Part shown: positions 10,183 to 35,500 of the stretch, piece by piece
Numbering within the stretch: position 1 is the first letter of the stretch
Layout of the letters: each line of letters begins with the position of its first letter
Assembly: GCA_022410635.1 (NCBI GenBank)
Contig: JAJVDF010000958.1
Span: forward strand, 79,051 to 143,050
Length of the DNA stretch: 64,000 nucleotides
DNA from: Tretioscincus oriximinensis
Lineage: Eukaryota > Chordata > Lepidosauria > Squamata > Gymnophthalmidae
Direction of reading: 5' to 3'
Position numbers and translations under genes: made by a program
Notes under the pieces: model-generated
Seen by the model: only the letters and a program-made list of their open reading frames with translations
Database searches by the model: none
Told to the model about the DNA's origin: nothing

Positions 10183-11876
10183 TTTAAATTTAATTTGGGA
10201 GGAAAGGAGGCATTGTTTCTTCTCCCCTCCGTACTAGATTTTCCAGCCCTACTGCTAAAATGTGGTTCTGACAATCTAGAATTTCTGGGGCAGAAACATC
10301 TATCCTGACTGGCTCCTTGGGCTGGAGATGCTCCATCCACAAGGCTATGGTGTCCTCCTCTGAGTACCACACAGGGCCAGCAAAGAAGCAAGAACCAGGA
10401 TCCAGCAGCAGCACCAGGTCCAAGTAAGACCTTTCCCTGTTGTCGGAGAGGCCATACCTGCCTCTCCCACACTGACCTCTTCAGCCACCAGGGAACCTCC
10501 GTCATAAGAACATAAGAAGAGCCATCCTGGATCAGGCTAGAGCCCACCTAGTCCAGCCTTCTGTCTCACACAGAGGCNCACCAGATGAACAGAGGGAAGC
10601 AAAATATGCACCTGTTCATGGCTCCCTGCAAGCAGCATTTCAGGAGCACTACCTGTTTCTCCTTCCCAGAGAGCATCCAGACATCCATCCTAGTACCTTT
10701 GATCTTTGTTCACAAAGCCACGGTGGCACATGGGGTACAACGCTGGGGCAAGTGGCGATGCTTCCGTTGGCTTCTCCGCCTGCCCTGCCCTTGTGTTTCT
10801 ACAGCGAAGGGATTTTCCTGTGTCCGATTCCTCTGACTCTCTGGCGTCCTGCTTGGCTGGATCTCAGCGGCTGTGGCGTGGCCTGCTTGGACGTCCCAAG
10901 GGCCACATTTAATCAGAGTTGTTTGTCCCAAGGAATAACAGGCCCATTTCCTTCTACAGAAGAGCAGCTGCATAAGGCAGCCTCATTTCCCCTTCAACAA
11001 AAGCAAGGAAAATGCAAGCAGGAGTCAGGGACAGGAGCCAACCAGCAGGAAAAGTGCCAGAGCAAAGTTCATAGGAGCTCAAGTTCCTTTGGAGAAATGG
11101 GTGAAAGGTGTGGGCAGCTGATACATTTTCTCCCCACTGCATTTGGGTCGTCAGGATATTTCATACTTGCGGCAAATTCCTATTATTCATCCCCAGAAAA
11201 GTTTTGTGTGTTGCTCTCCTGCAGCTCACGGGACAGGCGCCTGCAGGAGCCCCACCGTGGCCGTCCAGCATCGCCAGACTGGCCGAGAGGCAATGCAGGG
11301 GGCTGACCCGCCCCTTGTCAGCAGGAGGACGGGGGAGGCTGGGGGGGGCCTGCAAGGGACCCGGTGACCCAACCTTGAGCAGTGGCAGTTGGAGGGAGCC
11401 AGCAAGGCCTGGAGCACCTCTGCACTGTTTACCCTTCAAAGCCCAAGAGCCCTGGGGATAGGGTCCCAGCATGCCATGGAAATCACCGCGGCAACCCATG
11501 GGTAAACATTTCCCATTTAAAAAGCTACTAGCTGGATTTTGCCAAAACTGTCAAAACTCTCCACCGCTGTGGCACCTTGAATTGTGTCTGAGGTCGGTTA
11601 ATTGTTCTTTCAGGTGACCGAAGCAGAAATGGTCATTAGCTTGCTAACCTTTGGCAGCAGCTGAAGAGGAATCTGGTTTTTATACCATAGAATCGTAGAG
11701 TTGGAAGAGACCTCCAGGGTCATCAGGATCCAACCTCCTGCTCAGTGCAGAATTCATTAAACCACCCCAGACCGATGACTGTCCAGGGAAGGCGAACTCA
11801 CCACCCCCTGTGGCAAACCGTTCCACTGGTTTATCACCCTGACTGTTAGAAAGTTTTTTCTGATATCTAATCTAAA
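10183..11876 (+). repeat. Large tandem duplication, copy 2
   Basis: It is offset by 1,695 bases from copy 1 and separated from it by one N at 10182. An N shared at 8883 and 10578 suggests both copies derive from the same reads. Confidence 0.95.
10507..10698 (-). mobile_element. CR1 3' end, minus strand (duplicate)
   Basis: This is the second copy of the 8812-9003 fragment, inside the tandem duplication. Confidence 0.8.
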
Positions 11877-12835
11877 TCTACTCCCTTGCAGTTTCATTCC
11901 ATTGTNTCTAGTCCTTCCATGTGCTAATGAGAACAGTGCTGATCCCTCTGCTCTGTGAAAAGCCCTTCAGATATTTGTAGACAGCTATCAGGTCTCCTCT
12001 CAGTCTTCTCTTTTGCAGACTAAGTTTATCAATGTCCTTTTTAAATTGGGCCCCCAGAACTGAACACAGTATTCCAAGTGTGGTCGTACCAAAGTCCTGT
12101 AGAGAGGAATAATTACTTCACGTGAGCGAGATTCTCTGCCCCTCTTGATACATCCCAGGATTGTGTTTGCCTTTTTTGCAGCTGCTTCACACTGTTGACT
12201 CATGTTTAATCTGTGATCTACTAAAACACTCAGGTCCTTCTCATCTGTGCTGCTGTTCAGACATATTCCTCCCATTCTATACATGCTGTTTTCATTATTT
12301 TTGCCCAGATGTAGGATCTTGCATTTCTCTCTGTTAAATACCATTCTGTTAGTTTCAGCCCATTATTCCAACTTGTCCAGATCTTTCTGAATCCTTTATC
12401 TATCTTGCTTGATACCAGCAACACCACCTAACTTTGTGACATCATCAAACTTGATAGGTTTTCCTTCAATTCCCTCATCTAGGTCGTTTATAAATATGTT
12501 AAATAGCCCTGGGTCCAGGATAGACCCTTGGGGTTCCCCACTTGAAACATTCTTGGATGTGCAACCATTTATTACCACACTTTGAGTACGATCACTAAGC
12601 TAGTTTTTGAATCCATCTAACTGTTGTTTTTCCATTTTTTCAACAAGGATGGAATGAGATACTTTGTCAAATGCTTTACTGAAGTCAAGATACACCACAT
12701 CTATTGCATTTCCCTGATCAACCCATTGGATGATTCTATTGTAGAAAGAATTACCCTGTTCTTGGTGTTCATAAACTTCTAAAGTTACATCTATCTTCCC
12801 CACAACCTTGGGTACTATCTGTTTATCCGTTCGCA
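11688..12835 (-). mobile_element. CR1, minus strand, 3' third
   Basis: From its ATTCTATG-type end it reads back through the 3' UTR and coding tail (12000-12344: MVFNREKCKILHLGKNNENS) into reverse-transcriptase blocks (12396-12578, GEPQGSILDPGLFNIFINDL, and a YLDFSKAFDKVSHSIL segment near 12640-12700). It contains frameshifts. Confidence 0.85.
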
Positions 12836-12839
12836 ATTT

Positions 12840-12995
12840 TTTTTTTGCTTTGAAACAGCTGGGTTGTCTGAAGCTGAGGCTCATCCTTCCCCACTGCCGA
12901 TACATGGGCCTCGAACATGATACCTCTTTGAAACTTTGAAACACCAAAGTTCTTAACCTCTGTACCACCATGCCTCTAGCCCTGGACCAAGGAGC
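12840..12995 (-). mobile_element. tRNA-derived SINE fragment (second family), minus strand
   Basis: AGCTGGGTTGTCTGAAGCTG, then CCTCGAACATGATACC and TTCTTAACCTCTGTACCACC, resembles a reversed tRNA head. A similar fragment lies at 44690-44800. Confidence 0.5.
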
Positions 12996-13507
12996 TCATT
13001 GGCGTGAGCCTGGTGCTTAGCTGGGGCCAGGAAGCAAAGGGACAACTTGGGGGCTATGCTTGGTGCTTGCTTATTGTTGTCTTCTGCAGGTAGATTTGAC
13101 GTCAGTCTGGGGGTCAAACCCCAACCTGAAGGTGCTTCTTCCTAGGCCTGTGGAGGAGCCGCCATAATTGCTGCACTTCTGTGTCTCTATTTGCGAGTGC
13201 AGAGGCACCCTGCTCAGCAGTGACTGTGGAACCTCCAGTGAGGGGCAGGAGGCCTTCATAACATTCCCTCCGTTAATTGCACCCCCGACCCACCTGAGCA
13301 TCCCCTCAGCCCTGCCACAGACGCCTGGCGGCAGAAGACACATTGCCAGGCGCCTCTTNCCCTGGGTGCAGCCGTAGACTCTCTCTGGGCAGCCTGAGGG
13401 GCCCTTGGCTTTGTTGCCTGCTGTGGGCTGTAGCTGAGCCCCAGAGGCAGCACAAGGAGCCTGGTGTTTGCCCAGAGCAGAGCAGTAGTGAGTTGCGAGA
13501 CATGGAG

Positions 13508-13830
13508 ACAAGAAGAAGAAGAAGAAGAAAAACTGGATTCTTATACCCCGCTTTTCTCACCTTTCAAAGGGACTCAAAGCGGCTTACAAGGGTATCTTTG
13601 CCCGAAGGCTGACATTCTATCTTCCCCACCAAACTCTGGTGGTTCCCATGTATCTACTTGCAGTCAGTTGCAATTTCTTGCAGTTCCTGCTTTCGAATAG
13701 CTGGGTTGGCTAGAGCTGCAGGCTAGTGGAAGGTGCTCACCCCTCCCCACATCCCACACAGGGCTTCGAAACCCCATCTCCCAGGCGAGAGACGAATTCC
13801 TAAGCGACTGAGCTGCTACAAGAGCCGTTT
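13508..13830 (-). mobile_element. tRNA-derived SINE (second family), minus strand
   Basis: On the minus strand a head with GCTCAGTCGCTTAGG and GGTTTCGAAGCCCTG (tRNA A/B-box-like) is followed by a body, an AGCGGGGTATAAGAATCC tail and a CTT-type simple repeat. Related copies lie at 19118-19345, 44585-44800 and 50881-51168. Confidence 0.65.
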
Positions 13831-13834
13831 GCAG

Positions 13835-15450
13835 CGGTGAATCGGGAGCAGCAGTTGCCAAATCCCAGCATTCCAAACTGGTTCAGGAGGGTGCCGAGAA
13901 TCCNTCAGCCTCTTCACACCAAGGCCCCTTGGCTGCTGCTTCTCATGCCACAGTAAGGCTGCAGCAGCTGGAGGCCCTTCCTTCCCCCACGGGTCCTGAG
14001 GGAGTCTGGCACGAGGCCTGTGGCAACACCCAGGAGCCCCGGCCACCCTGGCCGTACTGTTTGGACTGCTGCGTAGGAAAGGATCTCATGGCACTTTGCA
14101 CGGCTTTCCGCGAGAATGCTAGTTGTCTGCACAGACCTGTCGACTTGACACAGGAAAAGCTGCACCGGGGAATGAGAATCCCACAATGCGCTTCCAGGTG
14201 TCATCAGTGGCAGACAAAGGGGGTCCCACCCATTGGGCAGCAGCACCATGGGAGGGAGCAAGCAGGGCATGCCATGCACCAATGCTCCACCCAGTGTGTG
14301 TGAGAATTCTCATACAGGCGTAGTTACCAGAGCTGCTGTGCATGCACAAAGCGCCATGGACCAACAGCACCCACAGCTTCCAAAAATCAAGTGTCCGGGT
14401 GGTGCCCACTTGGCACGGGGGAAGCTGGCACCCTGGCCAGTCCGCCCCCGGGTGGTGTTCTCCTTTGAGTCCACCATGTAGGAGAAGGGAAGCTAACTGT
14501 CGACCATATAAGTATAAATAAATAAACCAGGGCAGAACAGGATCACACGGCCGCAAGCAAGGCAGGAGACCCCTTGGGGCCTGGAGGCTGAGGGAAGGGG
14601 CAGAGTCAGCTCCCTTAGGAAGGCAGAAGGGGTGTGGAAGTGCAAATAGGGAGCAAACATTTCTCAGAGCCGCTGAGATCAGCCCTGCCTTCGCCAGGCC
14701 CACTTGCGCGTCTTGGAACATGGGCACCTGCCTGCCAGGGTAGGTTCTGCAGGGGCATGTAGGGCTGCCGTAGGGAATGGTGGCATACAGGTGGCAAAGT
14801 CCAGAATGGACCCCGGGCCCAGCAAGGCTCCTATGTGCGCGACGGAGAACCAGAGGCCAGGAGGCAGCTCAAGGTTTTGCAGGCAGGTCGGCTTCTTCAG
14901 GCGCAGCAGAGGACCCCGGGCGCCTCCCTCCCTGGCCGTGCCTTTGAGGTGGGGGTGGTTTCCCCATTGCCCTTCAGCCCAAGGGACACAAAACCCACCA
15001 TGGCCGCTCGTGTCGTCCATCCTCTCCTTCCTGGAGAGCAAATTCTATGCTTCAGGGGCCAAGCCTGTTCACTCCTGTTCAGGCATCGCCTGTTTATTCC
15101 GATGAGGTGGCTGCCAGTCCTGGGCTCAAGCGTGGATCTTTCTGGATTGAAGCAATCCAGGCGGGGCCTCATTCCAGAACGTCCAAGCGGACGGGAATCC
15201 ACAAGAGCTGCAGCCTCAGGGGCGGCTGGCAAAAGGCAACCGAGTCACACAGGTGATTAAACAAAGGCAAAGTGCAGGCAAAGCTGGGATGTTTCCTTCC
15301 AAGCAGTTTTTTAAAATTATCTTCCTAAACCACGCAAGCTGCTCAAGCAAAACAATTACTTGCTGCTGACAATCTAAGTGCCACTCACTAGGAGCCTTGT
15401 TAAACCCCATGACCCAAAAGGGAAACCCCTGGTGGCACTGGACTCTTGGG
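13835..15450. other. Intergenic, upstream of FABP4-like gene
   Basis: No gene is recognised. A short SINE/L2-type tail (ATATAAGTATAAATAAATAAA) lies at about 14507-14528. Open frames of up to 202 codons (14119-14727, minus) have no recognisable domain. Confidence 0.5.
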
Positions 15451-15459
15451 CAGCCTTTG

Positions 15460-15515
15460 CTGCTATTGGCTAATCCCTCAGGGTCACGTGGTCAGGGCCC
15501 TTCTTTTAAACTTCT
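15460..15515 (+). promoter_or_regulatory. FABP4: FABP4-like core promoter
   Basis: An inverted CCAAT box (ATTGG, 15465-15469), a perfect E-box CACGTG (15485-15490) and a TATA-like TTTTAAA (15504-15510) lie in order within 45 bases. The start codon is about 95 bases downstream. The CCCTTCTT(TT)AAA core is nearly the same in the neighbouring PMP2-like gene, at almost the same distance from its ATG. A second AT-rich string (CATATAG, about 15528) is an alternative TATA. Transcription probably starts near 15535-15560; this is inferred. Confidence 0.6.
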
Positions 15516-15603
15516 TTCTGTGGCTTCATATAGAACTGGTTGTGCCGCCTTCCAGGCATATTTGTAACAAGAAATTCCTTAGAAGACTCTGTCAGTCCAC
15601 AGT

Positions 15604-29492
<13,889 letters not shown>

Positions 29493-29581
29493 GGCGCTTC
29501 GTAGGACCCTGAAGGGGAATGTGGAGATGACTGGCTGCCTTCAGAGAATCGTGTTTAACATGCTGACTCAAAAGCACCTTC

Positions 29582-29587
29582 AATAAA
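29582..29587 (+). promoter_or_regulatory. FABP4: FABP4-like polyadenylation signal
   Basis: A canonical AATAAA lies 90 bases after the stop codon. No stronger signal lies between, so the 3' UTR is probably about 110 bases. Confidence 0.75.
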
Positions 29588-29605
29588 GGCCAACTTGGCT
29601 TGTTT

Positions 29606-30120
29606 TCCAAGGCTTCAAGTTCTGTTTGGGAGGCCACACTTCCGGTCACAACAAGGAAATGGTCTGTACAGACAAGGAACCATTTTGCCTTGTGGTGGAA
29701 ATGCCAGAGAAAGACACTCCTGAAACGAGAAGCCAAAGTTGGATTTTTAGAACAAGGGACCCCCAGGTGCCCTAGCAAAGGGAGGGAAGGATCCCTTTGA
29801 GTTAAGCCGGAGGAACCCAGGAGGGCTGAGCAACCGGAGCACAGGGCAACCATCGGCCTGAGCGGAAGCTTAGGGGCAAGATGACAGCATGGCAGCCGGT
29901 CTTCAGCACGCCATCGGCAAACCTTGGGGCTTCATTTCCCAGGCGGGGATTTGAGCACCTTCAGGGGACCTCAAGTGATTATTTAGGGCAAAACAAAAAC
30001 AGGGCGGGAGCAACACTTACCCTTCCGTCTTGCCCTGCCTGGTGCTGCTGGGACCCCGTAAAGGGCAGGTTGGGGCTGGGTCTGAAGGGGAGGAATAAAG
30101 GCTGAATGGAGGGGTTAAAG
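29606..30120. other. Spacer after FABP4-like gene
   Basis: No gene, RNA or repeat is recognised. Confidence 0.4.
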
Positions 30121-30121
30121 G

Positions 30122-30224
30122 CTCAATGGTTTAATGGGATGGTTTAATGAATCCTGCATCGAGCAGGAGGTTGGACCCGATGACCCTGGAGGTCCCTTCC
30201 AACTCTATGATTCTATGATTCTCA
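30122..30224 (+). mobile_element. CR1 3' terminus
   Basis: GGATGGTTTAATGAATCCTG leads to CCTGGAGGTCCCTTCC and then ATGATTCTATGATTCT. Only the last 100 bases of the element are present. Confidence 0.85.
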
Positions 30225-30469
30225 ATACTCTGACATTCTCACCTTCACATGCCCACCTTGGCAACTCCCCAGGCAGNTATTGGCCTGGGGGTGAGTGGGT
30301 TTCCAGCCCNCCCTTTCCCCTCCCAGAAGGCACAACATCTCCTCCCAGGTGCAATCTGAAGTGGCCCCGCTGGTCAAAGCAACGAGGCTGAATCACGACG
30401 TTCTAGTTTTAGTCAAGTTCTGTCAAAATGGGGTCTACGGACAAAATCAGAACAAATGTGTGGGAATGG

Positions 30470-31140
30470 GCGCTCCGAAAAGAAACCAGCTTTTCTTTGG
30501 GAAAAAGCAGCTCATTTCTTACGTACGTAATAAAACCATCACGCGGACGCAGCCGATGCCGTTGGCACGGTTTGTCTAGGCTGTTGTCTCTCGTACAAAC
30601 CCATCATACAAACAATCCGTAAAACGTCCCGAGAAACATGATCGATTAATTCAGGTATTTTACTAAGCACGAACTAATGTTCACTGAGGAATCTGAATCA
30701 CATAGACTGGTGGCAGGTGAGCTTCCCGAGACAAACGGGATTTGCCTTTATCTGGCTTAATCGGCTTTAGTAGAAACGGGAGGAAACTGTGTGGGACACA
30801 GTCAGAGTCTCCCTGGCATAGGCTGTAAACGTTCTACACCTAAAAATGGACACGTCGGTGGCTCCCATGTCCCCCATTCACATTGTGTCACCATAAAAAC
30901 CAACCTCGGAGTGCTCCCGTGTCCCTCGGTACGCCCACCACTCGCTCCTGCTGCAGAGTTCTCCGCCTGAATCTGTTGCCGCTGCTGCTTTGTGCCATTC
31001 GCGTTAGTTGTACTCTGGCTACGGAATTCTCCACAGCTGCTGTCCTTTGTGCGGCTGCCCCTGTTTTGGACTCACGCTGAGCCGTGACGTTATGGTTGCC
31101 CCTGGGCTCAGTGGCTGCGCANGTAACATTTTCTGTCAAT
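30470..31140. other. CpG-retaining block between the FABP genes
   Basis: About 35-37 CpG pairs can be counted in 670 bases of roughly average GC, near the number expected without CpG loss; the rest of the window is clearly CpG-poor. No exon, terminal repeat or known element is recognised. It lies about 1.4-2 kb upstream of the PMP2-like start. Confidence 0.5.
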
Positions 31141-31391
31141 TCCTCCTGACCCCCATTCTGTGCACAGGTCCCTTTGAGCAGCATAAACTCCCACCCATAA
31201 TCTCATTTTATTTTTAGCTAGGGAGGAGGGAGCAAAGCCTGGGCCTGGTTTGATGGCAAATGATGCAGTTCTACCCAATCCCACGTTGTCANCGACTTCA
31301 TAAAACTACGCATGAGCTCCATTGCTTTTAATATATCAGTTTCTGTATATTGTTTTTACTGTTAGCCGCCCCGAGACTGGCAGAGGGAGGC

Positions 31392-31425
31392 ACAAAGGCA
31401 GCNGCAGCAGCAGCAGCAGCAGCAG
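31392..31425 (+). repeat. (CAG)n tract
   Basis: About ten GCA/CAG units, one containing an N, directly follow an L2/SINE-like tail (GCCGCCCCGAGACTGGCAGA). Confidence 0.85.
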
Positions 31426-32003
31426 GGGAGGGAGGCACAAGTTGCCCCAGCTGCCCAACGCCTCCAATGCCTTGGTGATCCCGGCTGCTGCTCCTCCTGC
31501 TGCCGCCGCTTAAAGGGATCTTGGCAAATCCCTTCTGTGCGCAAAGAAGGCTTTGTGGCAACAAATGGGGTCCAGCCTATTGGGTATTTATTTACACTTA
31601 TGCCTTGAGACCTTGGGCATCGGTGGGGTATAAATAAATAAATAAATATCCATACATACACAATGGACACCTTGCAGGCAGATACGTCCGTCCTGACACC
31701 CAGTGATCTAAGCCATTGACAAGCTCTTCCAATCCACCACAAGTCCCGCATGCCTGAAGGGCTGTTTCTGACCCTTTCCCTGACCTCCAGGGCTTCTGCC
31801 CTCGGCTGCTTCTTCACGGCTTCCAGTGCAAGAGGCCAAAGGCTCCAGTGCCGGCCTGACTTCACAGCTCCACCATGGATGGGCTGTGGCCAAACCTACT
31901 CAGGCAGCGGAAGGACAAACCAAGGCGGGTTGATGGACACCAGTTTCCCTGAGCAGCGAAGCGTCCCGACAGCCACCCGGGGATTCAAGGGCTCCTTGGG
32001 GCC

Positions 32004-32020
32004 GGGGGGGGGGGGGGGGG
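32004..32020 (+). repeat. Poly-G run of 17
   Basis: This uninterrupted G run is about 490 bases upstream of the PMP2-like ATG. It could form a quadruplex, but homopolymer length is unreliable in assemblies. Confidence 0.8.
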
Positions 32021-32399
32021 AGAGATTTGTGTTCCCAGCAGCTCTTCCTTCAGAACCATATTTCAGATTCCTGCTGGTGGGGTCATGTTTGTTTCTCTCT
32101 TCTGAACAAAAGCCCATTGCTGTGCTCTTGAAAAGCACCCAAGCCTCTCCTCACTCTCACGGGATGCTCTCAACACTGAATATTGTTCTCCGGGGCAGCA
32201 TCAGAGCATTCCGTGGGCATAATAGCAGCCAGATGGGGTCCTCCGGCCCCCATGGTGTGACTCTGCCCATGGGTTTGATTTATGCCATTGTGGAGGAGGA
32301 GGAGGAGGCCAGTGAGGCCTGCGTGCCTGAGGCTGCCATGAACGGCCCCTTGTCTGGCCTCTGACGCAGCCGCTCGGCCCCCAGTGCTGTTGGTCTGGG

Positions 32400-32425
32400 C
32401 AGCTGCAGCCCTTCTTAAAAGGCCC
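32400..32425 (+). promoter_or_regulatory. PMP2: PMP2-like core promoter
   Basis: An E-box CAGCTG (32400-32405) precedes CCCTTCTTAAAAGG with a TATA-like TTAAAA at 32415-32420, 98 bases before the ATG. The motif and spacing match the FABP4-like promoter, as expected for tandem paralogues. Confidence 0.55.
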
Positions 32426-32512
32426 GTTGGNTTCGGCCCTCCACACAGCTCCCGGCGACCGACAGAACTGACTCCATCCCTGGCTCAGGAAGGCCCAGCA
32501 GCGCCCGGAAGG

Positions 32513-32585
32513 ATGTGCAACAAGTTTGTGGGAACCTGGAAACTGGTTTCTAGCGAAAACTATGGCGACTACATGAAGGAACTGG
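32513..32585 (+). CDS. PMP2: PMP2-like exon 1
   Basis: This exon encodes [20 protein letters not shown] and four more codons, plus one base. The donor is G|GTGAGA. The start follows GGAAGG and aligns with the FABP4-like start. Confidence 0.92.
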
Positions 32586-35500
32586 GTGAGATGTTGTTCG
32601 CTTTGGGAGACCTTGTTGTGCATTTTAGCCCTGGAGCAGTTCTGAAAGAAAGGTGGGGAGAGGAAGCCGGAAGAGCTTGGCTTCCCTTGTGGCCCCGTCC
32701 CACAGCAAGTGTGAAGCAACTGGGGNCCCCGTGGGAGTAATGGAAGGGGGNCCTTCCCTGAAGGCAAATGTAATGGAGACGCAAACTTCCTTCTGTTAGG
32801 CGTGGTGGATAGCAGGATATTTCCCCATGTTTTCTGCTATTTGATGTTCGCTGGGCAATAATCTATTTCTTTTAGATTTCAAAGAAACCACATTTGTCTT
32901 TGTCCAGTAAGGGGCACCTGTAGCCTTTAGAGATTCTTGTTTCAAGGCCCCCCTTGGTGGTCTATTTCATATAGAGAAAGGAGAAACAATAGGAATTAGA
33001 ACAAAAAACCTCCATAGCACACAATCCTAGAATCTCCACTTTTAATGTGCCAAAATATAAGGTCTCTGGCTTTTAGTAAAATGTGTGAATGGATTTTGTT
33101 AGATTGCCTAGCGAGAGGTTTACATAAATGACTGAACTAAAATTGATGCAGTTTAAATATATAATTCCTCCTTGTGAAATTTAGACTCATAATTTCTCTA
33201 TATCAAGGACTCCTCTGTCTTGTCCTTTTTCGGCATGGAATAGAATGCAGGAGAAAAGTGAAGTCTATATTGTAGAATTAGCACCACCCTTGGGAATCAG
33301 TGGTTTGGGGATGTTGGAAATGGAGCTTTGGGTGGCAAAGAATCTGCTTTGCACATGAAAGGTTGCAGGTTCTAGTTGTACAATCTATCAAGAGGGATGT
33401 GGAGAAGAAAAAGGGAGGTGGCATAAGAACCTAAGAAGAGCCATACTGGATCAGGCCACAGCCCATCAAGTCCAGCACTCTGTGACACACAGAGGCACAC
33501 CAGATGCCCCTGGGCAGTGGCAGGAGCTTCTACAGGCATGCCAGCTTCTACAGCTGCAGAGACAGACATTCTAGCCTGGGGTACGGTGGTCTCCCAGCAC
33601 CACATCCCATCGGAAGCCCCCATAGACAAACCTGCATCTTTAGATACACAGATAGGTGACAGACGTTCTAGCCACGGGGTTCTCCCAGCCCCAGCAGAAA
33701 CACTTGCAGGCAAATCTACTTCTTCAGTTGCTAGGAAGAACAGCTGCCTTGCTAGATGTTCCTGAGCCAGACTAACCCAACTGCTTCTCTGAAGTTCAGG
33801 CCTCGCCCTTTCTGCAAAGCCCATCATTGCAAACTGCTTGTACCTTGTTACTGAGGCAACTTCATGGAGTCTTCATCTATGTAGTCACCAGGAATGCAGC
33901 CTTTATCTCTGCTTAGAAATGGCTGCCACTGAATTTAATGAANTCCTCATGAGAAAGGACACACAGGATTACCGCAAAGGTGTCTCTCCGAACTGTATAA
34001 AGAGTTTTCAGGCCCTGTGAAATGCGACTATTTTCAATGGACAATAACTGACTTGTGTCATGATGCGTCATTAGCTGTGGAACCCACAAAAGAAAAGCCC
34101 TTGTTTTAGCCAATGGACATATGAGTGAACATTCTTTATGTCATGCAGGAAAACACCATCTAATCCTTTATGTTAGGCTGTTCACTTGTCCTGAGCCTTT
34201 CCCATATAATTGAGCAAGCCAGACAAGTCATACAAAGGCGGATTTTGCAGAATTGACACTTTCCACGCCTGTCCCTGACCTCCTTCTTTTCCTCTTTAAC
34301 CCTTCTTGAGGGTGAGCTCAAGATCAGCCCAGTTTCTTCGTAATGCAGCCTAATGGTGCTTCCTTTGTGTAAACCAACAGGGGTTGGTCTGGCCACCAGG
34401 ACACTGGGAAACTTGGCCAAACCCAAGGTCATCATCAGCATGAAGGGAGAAGACATCACGATCAGGGCCGAAAGCATCTTCAAAAAGACACAAATAACCT
34501 TCAAACTGGGTCAAGAATTTCCAGAAACTACCGCAGATAACAGGAAAACCAAGGTAAAGACTTTTCCTGTTCACTGTATTGTTAACAATGGGCAATGAAA
34601 GATGGTCAGTTAAGGCAACTTTGCTTGCTCTACGGGCAAAATTCAACAGGCCCTGTCCCCACTGAGCCCTATTCTTGCTTCCATGGTTAGCCGCCCTGAG
34701 ATCTTTGGCATAGGGCAAGATATAAGCGTAAACAGGGACAGGCAGACCGAGAGAATAATACGATAACTATAGGCTTTCCCACATTTACCTGTACAACACC
34801 TCATGGAAGCATCTGGCGGTTGTCTGCACCTCACTANAGTCCAACGGGAGCCACACCAGTGCGTTCTGTTTGCCAAGGTACCTGGTCAATCGTTTTCCCA
34901 AAGCCAACCGATAACTATTAGGTGCCCAACCAGGCCAGGGATCACGCAGCTTCCTCGGTGCGTCAGCCTTGTGGGAGATCCACTTCAGTGCACAAGAGCA
35001 GCAAGGCTCCCCAGGACCCCTGAGGCCAGGAATGTTCATCCATGTGCACCAGAGTTTCAGGGCTTCTCTGAGTTTTGGGGTTTATCGTGGCAGCTTATTC
35101 TGGGCAAATCCACATGCCACGTGGGCCCTGACACAGCCAACACTAGCGAGGCTCCTGAGATACAGCACAGAATACAAGATCAGCGGTTGAAAGCCGTGCC
35201 TGAGAGGCAGCAAGGGAAAGAGGGGCGCCTCCCACTCCCACCCACCCACTTTCACTCCTGCAGTGGCTCCTGGGTGCTTTAAAGCAGGGTCTCAAACTGC
35301 AGCCTGCTGAGGACATTTATCCGGCCCGCAAGATGTTGTTCTCGCCGCTGCCTGTCGTGCGTAGCAGCCGACTAGCCCTGGGCCCACAGTCAGGCGCCCC
35401 TTTCCTTTCCAACAGCGCATGCGCACCGTACCCATTTCATGGCCCCAGGCGGCCCCAAAACTAGGAATATTCGTTCTAATTTGTTCTAGGGATTTTAAAA

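Noticed and set aside
9057..11306. Two identical 184-codon frames (9057-9611 and 10752-11306)
   Set aside because: They are identical only because of the 1,694-base duplication. The protein has no recognised domain, and overlapping minus-strand frames are equally open.
1..15450. FABP12-like gene upstream of FABP4
   Set aside because: The expected cluster neighbour was looked for in all frames; no FABP exon motif is present.
29606..32400. A third FABP gene (FABP9-like) between the two
   Set aside because: No exon with the [10 protein letters not shown], exon 2 or exon 3 signatures was found on either strand.
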